From the NCBI RefSeq assembly GCF_900187395.1, contig NZ_FYEZ01000001.1, positions 1-64,000 on the forward strand: a stretch of DNA of 64,000 nt, written 5' to 3'. The position numbers were made by a program, and so were the translations under genes. Positions 52,812 through 61,991 of the stretch are shown piece after piece. The DNA is from Kytococcus aerolatus. GTDB lineage: Bacteria; Actinomycetota; Actinomycetes; Actinomycetales; Dermatophilaceae. Position 1 is the first letter of the stretch, and the number at the start of each line of letters is the position of its first letter. The notes beneath the pieces are model-generated. The model searched no databases, was not told where the DNA came from, and saw only the letters and a list, made by a program, of their open reading frames with translations.

Positions 52812-54006
52812 CCCGCGCCTCGCCGTAGGACAGCCCGGTCACCATGAACATGTCGACGATCGACGAGCGGACCTGGGCCCGGATCACCTCGGCACTCAGG
52901 GAGGGCCGGGCCGCCCGGACGTTGCTCCGCTGGGCCAGCTCGCCCAGCTGGGCGCGGATCGGCTTCATGCTCTGGTCGGTCCCCACCACCTTGGCCAGCT
53001 CGGAGGCGATGTCCCCGGCCTCGGCCACCAGCTCCACGTAGTCGGAGGGAACCGGCTCGCCCTCCAGCAGGGCGGCGTCCGCGCGGCGCACCATGACGCG
53101 CGCGTTGCGGAGCAGGCGGTCGTACGCGGTGAGCTGCCGCTCCATCCGGCGCATGTCCTTCCGGCGCCCCCACCACCAGGGGACGGTGCGGGCCAGGGCC
53201 ATTCCCTCCTCCACCTGGCTGCGGAGCTCGTCCATGAGCCGATCGGTGTACCGGGCGTCGCGGAGGGCGGTGGCCACGATCGTCTCGTCGCGCTCGGTGA
53301 GACCGTGCGCGGTGCGGTCGAAGACCCGGGCGACCTCCCGGGTGAGCCGCCGGGCGACGGAGGTGGGGCGCCGCAGGGGGGAGGTCGGGGTGAGCATGGC
53401 GATGGCGATCGCCACCGTCCCCCCGATGAGGGCGTCGATCCAGCGCGAGAGGGCACCACCGGGCAGGGCGGTGGCCGTCGCGACGACCACCCCCTGCACC
53501 CCGGCCTGGATGGTGAGCAGTCCACCGGCGCCGGCGAAGGTGGCGATGGCCATGGCCAGCAGGGCGATGAGCGCCACCTGCCAGCCGCCCACCCCGAGGT
53601 AGTGGACGATGAGCTCGCCGGTGAGGATGCCCGTGGCGGCGCCGACGGTGATCTCCAGGGCGCGCGTGAGGCGGCTGCCGAAGGTCATGCCCAGGCAGAT
53701 CAGGGCCACCACCCCGGCGAATATGGGGGCCTCGTGCTCGAAGACGTTGCGGGCCACCCACCAGGAGAGGCCGGCACCGAGGGCAGCCTGCGCGAGGCGC
53801 AGGAAGCGCTCCCGCAGGCGGCTCCACCGCATCTGGGCGTCCTCGGCCGACCGGCGGGCAGCGCGCTCGAGCGCCTTGAGGCGCTTGGCCTCGTCCTGGG
53901 TGTCCGGCGGCAGGACGACCGTCCCGGTGGGAGTGCGCCGGGGGTGCGTTCCCGCGGGCCCCGGGGGACCGGCCCCGGGAGGCATGGGGGTGGGACCGGT
54001 GGTCAT
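52762..54006 (-). CDS. FUSC/aromatic acid exporter-like membrane protein
   Basis: The 414-residue protein has a Pro/Gly-rich N-terminal tail, a short charged helix (about 38-62), about five to six membrane helices (about 66-190, including IFAGVVALICLGMTFGSRLT and VALIALLAMAIATFAGAGG), and a soluble helical C-terminal half. This is the architecture of the actinobacterial FUSC family related to aromatic acid exporters; no substrate can be assigned. ATG 54006 overlaps the upstream gene's stop (ATGA). Its 3' end overlaps the convergent PH-domain gene by 50 bases. Confidence 0.82.
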   Translation of the reverse strand: MTTGPTPMPPGAGPPGPAGTHPRRTPTGTVVLPPDTQDEAKRLKALERAARRSAEDAQMRWSRLRERFLRLAQAALGAGLSWWVARNVFEHEAPIFAGVVALICLGMTFGSRLTRALEITVGAATGILTGELIVHYLGVGGWQVALIALLAMAIATFAGAGGLLTIQAGVQGVVVATATALPGGALSRWIDALIGGTVAIAIAMLTPTSPLRRPTSVARRLTREVARVFDRTAHGLTERDETIVATALRDARYTDRLMDELRSQVEEGMALARTVPWWWGRRKDMRRMERQLTAYDRLLRNARVMVRRADAALLEGEPVPSDYVELVAEAGDIASELAKVVGTDQSMKPIRAQLGELAQRSNVRAARPSLSAEVIRAQVRSSIVDMFMVTGLSYGEARVRVPARRLDEDDEPQD

Positions 54007-54605
54007 GGCAGCACCCCCTCGAGGCACTCGTCCCACACCGGGGGGTGCTGGGCCAGGAGCCGCTCCTCGGCTGCGGCCCAGCCGGGCCACCACCTGTCGC
54101 TGGGCTCCCCCTCCGCCCGCTCCTCCCGCCGGCGGACGGCGGCCCGCCGGGCCGGCTCGGGGGCCTCGAGCCAGAACGTGTGGTCGACGAGCGCGCGGGC
54201 TGGTGGGGCGGAGCAGCCCACCCCCTCGACGAGGAGCAGGCCGGAGGAGGGCCGCTCCAGCCGCCCGGTCCGCCGGTAGGCACCGGCCTCCCAGTCCCAG
54301 CAGGGCCAGCTCACGACGCCCGCACCCCCGGCCAGCGGGGCCAGCACGCAGCGCTCGAGCAGCGCCGGTCCGGCGGCCAGGCCGTCCCAGCCGGCGTACA
54401 TGTCCTCCACGGCGACCAGCCCGACCGCCTCCGCCGGGCACCCGAGCCGGGCTGCGGCATCGGTGCGCAGCCGGTCGGCACAGGTCGTCTTGCCCGCTCC
54501 GGAGCGGCCGTCGACGGCCACGACGAGCAGGCGCTCAGGGGTGACCCGCCCGCACACCTCCTCCCAGGAGGCGGGCAGGCGGGGGGAGCGGGCCGGTGCT
54601 GTCAC
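54003..54605 (-). CDS. P-loop nucleoside (uridine) kinase-like protein
   Basis: A 200-residue protein with a clear Walker A motif, VVAVDGRSGAGKTTCADRL (about 29-47), an Asp/Glu pair in VEDMYAGWDG and LLVEGVGCS as the Walker B region. The fold resembles uridine kinase and related small-molecule kinases, and actinobacterial homologues are usually annotated that way; the true substrate is unknown. Start is GTG 54605, overlapping the upstream stop in a GTGA arrangement. It forms a three-gene minus-strand unit with its neighbours. Confidence 0.75.
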   Translation of the reverse strand: MTAPARSPRLPASWEEVCGRVTPERLLVVAVDGRSGAGKTTCADRLRTDAAARLGCPAEAVGLVAVEDMYAGWDGLAAGPALLERCVLAPLAGGAGVVSWPCWDWEAGAYRRTGRLERPSSGLLLVEGVGCSAPPARALVDHTFWLEAPEPARRAAVRRREERAEGEPSDRWWPGWAAAEERLLAQHPPVWDECLEGVLP

Positions 54606-55336
54606 GCCCCTCGGGGGGTGGAGCGGAAGGCCTGGACCTCACCGGGGTCACCGGTGATCTCGACCCGGGCGACGGAGTCCCGGCCGAACGCGTGGAGCAG
54701 GAGCTCGACCGGCTCCCCGGTCAGGACGACCGACGAGCGCCCCTCACCGGGGCGCTTGACGGCCTTCCGGCCGAACCCGGGGGCCACCAGCACGACTCCA
54801 CCCGGGGCGCGGCGGTGCAGGACGCGGCCCGCTCGGCGGACGGCCGACCAGGCGGCCTCCTGCACGGCGCGGTCCGTCCGGGGGATCCACCCTGGCTGGG
54901 CCCGGCGCAGGTCCTCGTGGTGGACCAGGTACTCGGCGCTGTTGACCGCCTCGCCGACGCCGGGCAGGGCGAAGGGCATCCACCGGGCCGGTCCCCGGGA
55001 GAAGCGAGCCAGCAGGGTGCCCCACTCGGCCGCGGCCAGCTCCCGCTGGAGGCGCGCGGTGTGCGCTCCGGCCGGGCCCTGCGGCATGCCGATGCCGGGC
55101 AGGGCGTCGGGGCGCGACTCCCGGAGCACCATGTGGGCCAGGAGGTCGCGGGCGTCCCAGCCCTCGCAGAGGGTGGGGGCCTCCGGGCCGAGCCCGCGCA
55201 GGGTGTCCAGCAGGGCACGCCGTTCGGTGTCCACGAAGGACTCGCCGCGCTGCCGTGCCGGGGGCACGGGAACCGGCGGCGTGGCCGGGGTCCGGGGCGG
55301 GATCGCGTCACGGGAGGGGCGGGTCGCGGGAGCCAT
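54602..55336 (-). CDS. TIGR03085-type protein (DinB/maleylpyruvate isomerase-like fold)
   Basis: The 244-residue protein has a disordered N-terminus of about 33 residues, then the family signature FVDTERRALLDTLRGLGPEA and TLCEGWDARDLLAHMVLRE, whose histidines belong to the metal-binding four-helix fold shared with DinB and mycothiol-dependent isomerases. Function is unknown. ATG 55336 has GAGGAT six bases upstream; a start nearer the conserved part cannot be excluded. First gene of the minus-strand unit, divergent from the ABC exporter genes. Confidence 0.8.
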   Translation of the reverse strand: MAPATRPSRDAIPPRTPATPPVPVPPARQRGESFVDTERRALLDTLRGLGPEAPTLCEGWDARDLLAHMVLRESRPDALPGIGMPQGPAGAHTARLQRELAAAEWGTLLARFSRGPARWMPFALPGVGEAVNSAEYLVHHEDLRRAQPGWIPRTDRAVQEAAWSAVRRAGRVLHRRAPGGVVLVAPGFGRKAVKRPGEGRSSVVLTGEPVELLLHAFGRDSVARVEITGDPGEVQAFRSTPRGA

Positions 55337-55366
55337 GGGCTCATCCTCGCACCACCGCCCGGGAGG

Positions 55367-55395
55367 GTGGCGTGGGAGGGTGAGGGGCCTATCCT
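55367..55395 (+). promoter_or_regulatory. Promoter for the ABC exporter and downstream genes
   Basis: -35 GTGGCG (55367-55372) and -10 TATCCT (55390-55395) are 17 bases apart. Transcription near 55402 gives a leader of about 31 bases with GGAGAG four bases before ATG 55433. Confidence 0.5.
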
Positions 55396-55432
55396 GACCC
55401 CCTGCCCCGGCCCCCGCTGAACGGAGAGACCC

Positions 55433-57265
55433 ATGCCCCCCACGGCTCCGTCGGCCCGCCGCGACCTCCTGGCCGAGGACGTCTCGGCGGTCGAGGCCCT
55501 CCGGGTGGTGGTCGAGGGGGTGCGCCGCGAGCCCTGGCTCTTCGCTCTCTCCGTCCTCGGGTCGATCGCGTGGGCGGCCTCGATCATCGCGGTCTCGCGC
55601 GCCGTCGGCTGGGCCACCGGCGAGGTGCTGGAGCCGGCTGCCGGCGGAGCCGGTGGCGGGTGGCGGGCAGCCGCCGGGGCACTCGGGGTCGTGCTGGGTG
55701 CCTACCTGCTGCAGGCCGCCTCGATGCTCGTGCGACGGATCGCCGGCGGCCTGGTGACCTTCCGGCTCGGGGCCACCTTCCGCCGCCTGGTCACGGACGC
55801 CTACCTCCGGCTGCCCCTCTCCTGGCACCGGCGCCACCCCGGGGGGCAGCTGCTGAGCAACGCCAACGCCGACGTGGACGCGACCTGGCGCATCTTCATG
55901 CCGCTGCCCATGTTCATCGGGGTGATCTTCCTGCTGGTCTTCGCCGGCATCCAGATCGTCCTGGTTGACCCGCTCCTGGCAGCGGTGGCGGGTGTGGTCT
56001 TCCCGGTGCTGGCGGGTCTGAACTACTGGTACCAGCGCAGCATGTCGCCGCGGGCGCAGCGGACCCAGGAGCTCCGGGCGGACGTCTCCCGCATCGCCCA
56101 CGAGTCCTTCGAGGCCGGGGTGCTCGTGAAGTCCATGGGCCGGGAGGAGCGGGAGACCGCACGCTTCGGTCGGAGCGCGCAGGAGCTGCGGGACGCCGCG
56201 GTCTCGATGGGCCGGGTCCGGGGGGTGTTCGACCCCCTCATCGACGTGCTGCCCCAGCTCGGCACGCTGGCGGTGCTCGTGGTCGGCACGCTGCGCGCCC
56301 GGCAGGGGGAGGTCACGACCGCCGAGGTGGTGCAGGTCGCCTACCTGTTCACCCTGCTGGCCATGCCGGTCCGCGCGCTGGGCTGGGTGCTCTCCGAGGC
56401 GCCCACCTCGGCCGTCGGCTGGCGCCGGGTGCGCTCGGTGCTGGACACCCCGGGCGGGCCGGCCCGGGGCGGGCGCGCGCTGCCCGGCCAGGGGGGCCTG
56501 TCCGTCGAGCTGCGGGGCGTCTCCCACCACCACGAGGACGCGACGGGGAGCGCGGCCCTGGACGCCGTGGACCTCTCGGTGCCCGCCGGTCGCACCCTGG
56601 CCCTCGTGGGCCCGACGGGGGCCGGGAAGTCGACCCTCGCCTCGCTGCTGCTCGGGCTGCTGCCCACCACCAGTGGGGAGGTCCGCTACGACGGGGTCCC
56701 GCTGGAGGAGCTCTCCCCGGAGGCGCTGGTGGGCGCGGTGGTCCTGGTGGAGCAGACGGCCTTCATGTTCGACGACAGCGTCCGCTTCAACGTCACCCTC
56801 GGGGACGACCGCTTCACGGACGAGCAGGTCTGGGAGGCCCTCGAGATCGCCTGCGCCGCTGACTTCGTCCACGGGCTGGAGGGAGGGCTCCACCAGCAGG
56901 TGGGTGAGCGCGGTGGCTCCCTCTCCGGTGGCCAGCGGCAGCGCATCGCCCTGGCCCGGGCGATCATCCGCCGCCCCCGGCTGCTCGTCCTGGACGATGC
57001 GACGAGCGCGGTGGACCCGGCCGTGGAGAGGCAGATCCTGACCCGCCTGCGGGAGGGGACCACCGACATGACCGTCGTGGTCATCGCGTACCGCATGGCG
57101 ACCATCCACCTGGCCGACCAGGTGGCGGTCATCGACCGGGGTCGGGTGCTGGCCCAGGGGCAGCACGAGGAGCTGCTGCGCTCCCAGCCGGTCTACGCCG
57201 GGGTCGTGGGGGCCTACGCCCGGGACCACGCCGAGCGCACCGCGGAGCGGGAGGCCGCCCGATGA
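55433..57265 (+). CDS. ABC exporter half-transporter with degenerate ATP site (subunit A)
   Basis: A 610-residue fusion of a six-helix exporter domain (about 35-320) and an ATPase domain. Walker A is GPTGAGKST (393-401) and the signature [13 protein letters not shown] is intact. The catalytic Glu after Walker B is replaced by Asp (LLVLDDATS, D522), and the H-loop His is replaced by Tyr (IAYRMAT, Y553). This is the noncanonical half of a heterodimeric exporter of the TM287/288 or BmrCD type. The stop overlaps the partner gene by four bases. Substrate is unknown: drugs, lipids or peptides are all possible. Confidence 0.92.
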   Translation: MPPTAPSARRDLLAEDVSAVEALRVVVEGVRREPWLFALSVLGSIAWAASIIAVSRAVGWATGEVLEPAAGGAGGGWRAAAGALGVVLGAYLLQAASMLVRRIAGGLVTFRLGATFRRLVTDAYLRLPLSWHRRHPGGQLLSNANADVDATWRIFMPLPMFIGVIFLLVFAGIQIVLVDPLLAAVAGVVFPVLAGLNYWYQRSMSPRAQRTQELRADVSRIAHESFEAGVLVKSMGREERETARFGRSAQELRDAAVSMGRVRGVFDPLIDVLPQLGTLAVLVVGTLRARQGEVTTAEVVQVAYLFTLLAMPVRALGWVLSEAPTSAVGWRRVRSVLDTPGGPARGGRALPGQGGLSVELRGVSHHHEDATGSAALDAVDLSVPAGRTLALVGPTGAGKSTLASLLLGLLPTTSGEVRYDGVPLEELSPEALVGAVVLVEQTAFMFDDSVRFNVTLGDDRFTDEQVWEALEIACAADFVHGLEGGLHQQVGERGGSLSGGQRQRIALARAIIRRPRLLVLDDATSAVDPAVERQILTRLREGTTDMTVVVIAYRMATIHLADQVAVIDRGRVLAQGQHEELLRSQPVYAGVVGAYARDHAERTAEREAAR

Positions 57266-59082
57266 GCCCCGCCACCCCGGAGCCCGTGAGCACCCGGCCC
57301 GAGGGGGCCCGGATCGGCGTGTCCGGTTCCGGCACCCTGGCGACGATCCGTCGCGGGCTGTCCTTGTCCCCGGAGCTCACCCGCGGCTTCGGGCTCACCC
57401 TGGCCCTGGCCGGGGCGGCCACGGTCGGCAAGCTCGCCGTCCCCGTGGCCGTGCAGCAGGCCACCGACCACGGACTGCTGGCCGAGGGGGGCCCGGACGT
57501 CGGGCACGTGCTCCGCCTCGCGGCCGTCACGGCCGTGCTGCTGGTGATCCTCTCGGTGGCCAACTTCCTGGTGAACATCCGCCTGTTCACCGCCGCCGAG
57601 AGCGGCCTGGCGACCCTCCGCACTCGGGCCTTCCGGCACATCCACGACCTGTCGGTCCTCACCCAGAGCACGGAGCGGCGCGGGGTCCTGGTCTCCCGCG
57701 TGACCAGCGACGTGGACACCATCAGCCAGTTCGTGCAGTTCGGCGGGATCATGCTCATCCTGTCGATCGGCCAGATCGTGGTGGTCACCGCGCTGATGGT
57801 CCTCTACAGCCCCTGGCTCGCCCTGACCGTCTGGCTGGTCTTCCTGCCGATGATGTTGGCCATCCGCCGGCTGCAGCCCTTCATCGGCCGCGGGTACTCC
57901 CGGGTCCGCGAGCGGGTCGGGTCGATGCTCGGTGCCCTCACCGAGACGATCGGGGGAGCCAGCACCATCCGGGCCTACGGCATCCAGGAGATCACCCGCA
58001 CCCGGGTGGGGGCGGCGATCGAGGAGCACCGGGACGCCGCCACCCGGGCCCAGTGGCGCAGCGTCTCGGTCTTCACCCTCGGCATGCTGACCTCCGGGCT
58101 GGCGGTGGCCGCGGTGGTCGGCGTGGGCACGGTGCTGGTCGGCCGGGGCCTCATCACCGTCGGCGAGGCCGTCGCCTTCGTGTTCCTCGTGCAGCTGTTC
58201 ACCCAGCCGGTGAACCAGGCCACGGAGATCCTCAACGAGCTGCAGAACGCGGTGGCCTGCTGGCGGCGCGTCATCGGCATCATCGACACCCCGGCCGACG
58301 TGGCCGACCCGGAGCCGGGGGTGACCAGCCCACGGGGTCCGGCGACGGTCGACTTCCGGGGCGTCTCCTTCGCCTACCCGCGCAGCGGGAGGGTGCTCCA
58401 CGAGGTGGACCTGCACCTCGCCGCGGGACGGCGGCACGCGATCGTGGGGGAGACCGGCTCGGGCAAGACCACCGTCGCCAAGCTCATGACCCGGCTCCAG
58501 GACCCGACCGAGGGATCGGTGGAGCTGGACGGCACCGATCTGCGGGAGATCTCCTTCGCCTCCCTCCGGCAACGGATCATCCTGGTGCCCCAGGAGGGCT
58601 TCCTCTTCGACGACACGCTCGCGGAGAACCTGCGCTTCGCGGCCCCGGAAGCGACGGACGGCGAGCTGCAGGCCGCGGTGGAGGAGCTCGGGCTGGCGGA
58701 CTGGTTCGCCGACCTGCCCGACGGTCTGCAGACCCCCGTCGGCCAGCAGGGCGAGTCCCTCTCCGCCGGGGAGCGGCAGCTGGTGGCCCTCGTCCGGGCC
58801 CGGCTCGCCGACCCGGACCTGCTGGTGCTCGACGAGGCCACCTCGGCGGTCGACCCGATGACCGAGGTCCGCGTCCAGCGGGCCCTGGAACGACTCACCG
58901 CTGGACGCACCTCGGTGGCCATCGCCCACCGGCTCTCCACCGCGGAGGCCGCGGACGTCGTCGTGGTGATGGAGCAGGGGCGGGTGGACGCGGTGGGGCA
59001 CCATGACGAGGTGCTGGCCAGCAGCCAGACCTACCAACGGCTCCACGCCTCGTGGGCCGCCCAGCGGAAGGATGCGGGATGA
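57262..59082 (+). CDS. ABC exporter half-transporter, catalytic partner (subunit B)
   Basis: The 606-residue partner has the same exporter-plus-ATPase layout. Walker A GETGSGKTT (396-404), the catalytic Glu in LLVLDEATS (E525) and H-loop His556 are all present. Its signature is altered to LSAGERQ (500-506) instead of LSGGQ. In the heterodimer this altered signature faces subunit A's defective Walker B and H-loop, giving one dead and one active ATP site. ATG 57262 overlaps subunit A; the stop overlaps the Trp-associated membrane protein gene. Confidence 0.93.
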   Translation: MSPATPEPVSTRPEGARIGVSGSGTLATIRRGLSLSPELTRGFGLTLALAGAATVGKLAVPVAVQQATDHGLLAEGGPDVGHVLRLAAVTAVLLVILSVANFLVNIRLFTAAESGLATLRTRAFRHIHDLSVLTQSTERRGVLVSRVTSDVDTISQFVQFGGIMLILSIGQIVVVTALMVLYSPWLALTVWLVFLPMMLAIRRLQPFIGRGYSRVRERVGSMLGALTETIGGASTIRAYGIQEITRTRVGAAIEEHRDAATRAQWRSVSVFTLGMLTSGLAVAAVVGVGTVLVGRGLITVGEAVAFVFLVQLFTQPVNQATEILNELQNAVACWRRVIGIIDTPADVADPEPGVTSPRGPATVDFRGVSFAYPRSGRVLHEVDLHLAAGRRHAIVGETGSGKTTVAKLMTRLQDPTEGSVELDGTDLREISFASLRQRIILVPQEGFLFDDTLAENLRFAAPEATDGELQAAVEELGLADWFADLPDGLQTPVGQQGESLSAGERQLVALVRARLADPDLLVLDEATSAVDPMTEVRVQRALERLTAGRTSVAIAHRLSTAEAADVVVVMEQGRVDAVGHHDEVLASSQTYQRLHASWAAQRKDAG

Positions 59083-59633
59083 CCCCGAACAAGCCGACTG
59101 TCGTGCTCGGGGGGCTGGCCCTGTGCGCAGCCCTCGGGCTGGCCCTGACCGGCACCTGGGCCCACGGCGTGGCCGAGGGTGTCGGGGGAGTGGGCGGGCA
59201 GGAGCTCTCCCTCTCCGGGACCGAGGCCAGCCCGTGGCCGCGGCCCGCCCTGCTCTGCGCCGCCGCGGCGCTCCTGGCGGCTGCCTTCGTGGGACCGGTG
59301 GCCCGCCGGGTCGCCGGGCTGGTGCTCGTCCTCTCCGGGCTGGGGATGGTGGCTGCCGCGATCGGCGTGCTGCGCGACCCGGCCGGTCCCGTGGCCGCCC
59401 GGGTGGCCGAGGCCTGGGGTCTGGGGGAGGCCTCCGCGGTCACCGTCGACGCGGCCGCGGGGTGGCTGCCCTGGACCGGCGTGCTGGGGGGTGCCCTCCT
59501 GGCTGCGCTCGGGGGGGTCGTGCTGGTGGCCCGCTGGGAGGGCCTGGGGGCGACGTACGATCGGGAGCAGACCCGCGACACGCAGGACGAACCGCTCTGG
59601 GACAGCCTCACGCGAGGTGAGGACCCGACCTGA
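59079..59633 (+). CDS. Trp biosynthesis-associated membrane protein
   Basis: A 184-residue protein with four predicted membrane helices (about 8-28, 58-78, 83-105, 130-150) and the family's C-terminal signature, [14 protein letters not shown] and [12 protein letters not shown]. It belongs to a family found almost only beside actinobacterial trp genes; its biochemical role is not known. ATG 59079 overlaps the exporter stop (ATGA), which couples the exporter to the trp region. In-frame start at 59052 would lie inside the exporter gene. Confidence 0.88.
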   Translation: MTPNKPTVVLGGLALCAALGLALTGTWAHGVAEGVGGVGGQELSLSGTEASPWPRPALLCAAAALLAAAFVGPVARRVAGLVLVLSGLGMVAAAIGVLRDPAGPVAARVAEAWGLGEASAVTVDAAAGWLPWTGVLGGALLAALGGVVLVARWEGLGATYDREQTRDTQDEPLWDSLTRGEDPT

Positions 59634-59704
59634 GACAATGCGGTTGCCCCGGCGGGTCGCCGGCGGCGGCGCCTCGCCATCAGCACCTCTGACGAAGGAT
59701 GATC
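59634..59704 (+). promoter_or_regulatory. Gap before the HGxxPAAW gene with weak -10 box
   Basis: GACAAT (59634-59639) resembles a -10 box right after the upstream stop, without a clear -35. The rest is GC-rich and has no Trp-codon leader peptide or antiterminator-type folding that I can see, so a classical trp attenuator is unlikely here. GAAGGA (59694-59699) is the ribosome binding site of the next gene. Confidence 0.3.
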
Positions 59705-59965
59705 ATGAGCCAGTACGACCACACCGTGACGACCCAGGCCCCCGTGCGTGCCCCGGAGCCGCCGGAGGTGCACGAGGACCACGGCCACAGCACCGCCGCG
59801 TGGACCGGTGTCACCCTCATGATCATCGGCGCCGTGGTCATCACCGTGGGCATCGTCCTGTCCAACGACCCGATGACCTGGGGCGGCACCGCCCTGGCCG
59901 TCATCGGTGCGCTCGCCTGGCCGGTCATGGCCAAGATGGGCTACGGGTCGACCCACGACGAGTGA
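59705..59965 (+). CDS. HGxxPAAW-family small membrane protein
   Basis: The 86-residue protein has an acidic N-terminus with the family motif as HGHSTAAW (Thr replacing the usual Pro), followed by two membrane helices ([17 protein letters not shown] and [17 protein letters not shown]). Members lie between the Trp-associated membrane protein and trpC in many actinobacteria; function is unknown. ATG 59705 is preferred to ATG 59699 because GAAGGA then lies five bases upstream. The stop overlaps trpC (GTGA). Confidence 0.85.
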   Translation: MSQYDHTVTTQAPVRAPEPPEVHEDHGHSTAAWTGVTLMIIGAVVITVGIVLSNDPMTWGGTALAVIGALAWPVMAKMGYGSTHDE

Positions 59966-60762
59966 GCGCCTCGGTGCTCGACTCGCTGCTGGCGGGCGTC
60001 CGTGAGGACGTCGCCCAGCGGGAGCGTGCCGTGCCCCTGGGGGCCGTCCGGGAGAAGGCCGCGAGCGCGCCGGTGGTGCGCCCGGCGCTCCCCGCCCTGG
60101 AGCAGCCGGGTGTCTCCCTCGTCGCGGAGGTGAAGCGCCGGTCGCCGAGCAAGGGCTCGCTGGCGGCGATCGCCGACCCGGCGGCCCTCGCCCGCGCCTA
60201 CGAGGCCGGCGGCGCGGCGGTCGTCTCCGTCCTCACCGAGGCGCGCCGCTTCGGGGGCTCCCTGGCCGATCTCGTCGCCGTCCGCTCGGAGGTGGGCCTC
60301 CCCGTCCTCCGGAAGGACTTCCTCGTGGGGGAGTACCAGGTGCAGGAGGCCCGGGCCGCCGGGGCCGACCTGGTGCTCCTCATCGTCGCCGCGCTCGACG
60401 ACCAGCAGCTTGGGGATCTCCTGGCCCTCACCCGCGAGCTCGGGATGGAGGCCCTGGTGGAGGTCCACGACGAGTCCGAGCTGGAGCGGGCGGTGGCGGC
60501 CGACGCGCGGATCATCGGGGTCAACGCCCGTGACCTGCGGACCCTCGAGGTGGACCCCGGGACCCCGGACCGCCTCGTCCCGCTGGTTCCCGGGGACCGG
60601 GTGGCGGTCTCGGAGTCCGGCATCAGCACCGCCGCCGACGTCCGCCGCGCCGCCGCCGGAGGGGCCCGGGCGGCACTCGTCGGCGAGTCCCTCGTCACCT
60701 CGTCCGACCCGGAGGCTGCGACCCGCGCGCTGGTCTCCGCCGGCCTCCCAGGAGTGTCATGA
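59962..60762 (+). CDS. trpC: Indole-3-glycerol phosphate synthase
   Basis: TrpC closes the indole ring from CdRP. The 266-residue TIM barrel has the catalytic Lys/Glu motif [16 protein letters not shown], the second lysine in [40 protein letters not shown] and [13 protein letters not shown]. Start is GTG 59962, overlapping the HGxxPAAW stop. The stop overlaps trpB by four bases, so trpC, trpB and trpA form a coupled set. Confidence 0.95.
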   Translation: MSASVLDSLLAGVREDVAQRERAVPLGAVREKAASAPVVRPALPALEQPGVSLVAEVKRRSPSKGSLAAIADPAALARAYEAGGAAVVSVLTEARRFGGSLADLVAVRSEVGLPVLRKDFLVGEYQVQEARAAGADLVLLIVAALDDQQLGDLLALTRELGMEALVEVHDESELERAVAADARIIGVNARDLRTLEVDPGTPDRLVPLVPGDRVAVSESGISTAADVRRAAAGGARAALVGESLVTSSDPEAATRALVSAGLPGVS

Positions 60763-61991
60763 CCGACCTGTTCACCCCCCGGTTCGGGGACTTCGGCGGG
60801 GCCTACGTCCCCGAGGCCCTGACCGCCGCGCTCGTGGAGCTCACCGAGGAGTTCCACCGGGCCGTGGCCGACCCGGAGTTCACGCAGCGCCTCGACGCCC
60901 TCCACCGGGACTACACCGGTCGGCCCAACCCGGTCACCGAGGCCTCCCGGCTGGCCGAGCACGCCGGCGGGGCGCGGATCCTCCTCAAGCGGGAGGATCT
61001 CAACCACACCGGGTCCCACAAGATCAACAACGTGCTCGGGCAGGCCCTCCTGGCGCAGCGCATGGGCAAACGGCGGATCATCGCCGAGACGGGTGCCGGC
61101 CAGCACGGCGTGGCCAGCGCGACCGCGGCGGCGCTCCTGGGCCTGGACTGCACCGTCTACATGGGTGCGGTGGACACCCGCCGGCAGGCGCTCAACGTGG
61201 CCCGGATGGAGCTGCTCGGCGCCGAGGTCGTCGCCGTGGAGCACGGTTCGGCCACGCTGAAGGACGCGATCAACGAGGCCATGCGCGACTGGGTCGCCAG
61301 CGTCGAGGACACCCACTACGTGCTGGGCACGGTCACCGGGCCGCACCCCTTCCCGACGATGGTGCGGACCTTCCACTCCGTCATCGGCACCGAGGCCCGC
61401 CAGCAGGTCCTCGAGCTCACCGGTCGGCTGCCCGACGTGGCGGTGGCCTGCGTGGGCGGTGGCTCCAACGCGATGGGGCTCTTCTCGGGCTTCCTCGACG
61501 ACGCCGAGGTGGAGCTCGTCGGCTGCGAGGCCGGCGGCGAGGGCGTGGAGACCGGTCGCCACGCCGCGCGCTTCGCCACGGGCCGGCCGGGTGTGCTGCA
61601 CGGGGCGGCGACCTACGTGCTGCAGGACGAGGCCGGCCAGACCCTGGAGACGCACTCGATCTCCGCCGGGCTGGACTACCCGAGCGTCGGGCCGGAGCAC
61701 GCGCACCTCCACGAGACCGGTCGCGCCCGCTACCTGGCGGTGACCGACAGCGAGGCGATGGAGGCCTTCCGTCTCCTGTGCCGCACCGAGGGGATCATCC
61801 CGGCCATCGAGTCCGCCCACGCGATCGCCGGGGCGCTCACCGAGGGCCGCCGGCTGGGCCCGGAGGGCGTCGTCCTGGTGAGCCTCTCCGGTCGGGGCGA
61901 CAAGGATGTCGACACCGCCGCCCGCTGGTTCGGCCTGCTGGACGACGAGCTGGCGGGGAAGACCACCGAGAGCGCGGAGGAGAGCCGGTGA
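60759..61991 (+). CDS. trpB: Tryptophan synthase beta chain
   Basis: TrpB condenses indole with serine using PLP. In this 410-residue chain the PLP lysine is in [20 protein letters not shown], the substrate-carboxylate loop is [16 protein letters not shown], and the PLP phosphate site is [15 protein letters not shown] 60759 overlaps trpC; the stop overlaps trpA. Canonical TrpB1 type, working as an alpha2-beta2 complex with the next gene product. Confidence 0.97.
   Translation: MTDLFTPRFGDFGGAYVPEALTAALVELTEEFHRAVADPEFTQRLDALHRDYTGRPNPVTEASRLAEHAGGARILLKREDLNHTGSHKINNVLGQALLAQRMGKRRIIAETGAGQHGVASATAAALLGLDCTVYMGAVDTRRQALNVARMELLGAEVVAVEHGSATLKDAINEAMRDWVASVEDTHYVLGTVTGPHPFPTMVRTFHSVIGTEARQQVLELTGRLPDVAVACVGGGSNAMGLFSGFLDDAEVELVGCEAGGEGVETGRHAARFATGRPGVLHGAATYVLQDEAGQTLETHSISAGLDYPSVGPEHAHLHETGRARYLAVTDSEAMEAFRLLCRTEGIIPAIESAHAIAGALTEGRRLGPEGVVLVSLSGRGDKDVDTAARWFGLLDDELAGKTTESAEESR

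Noticed and set aside
59634-59704. trp attenuator or leader peptide
   Set aside because: No short frame with Trp codons and no alternating hairpins are visible in the 71 bases.
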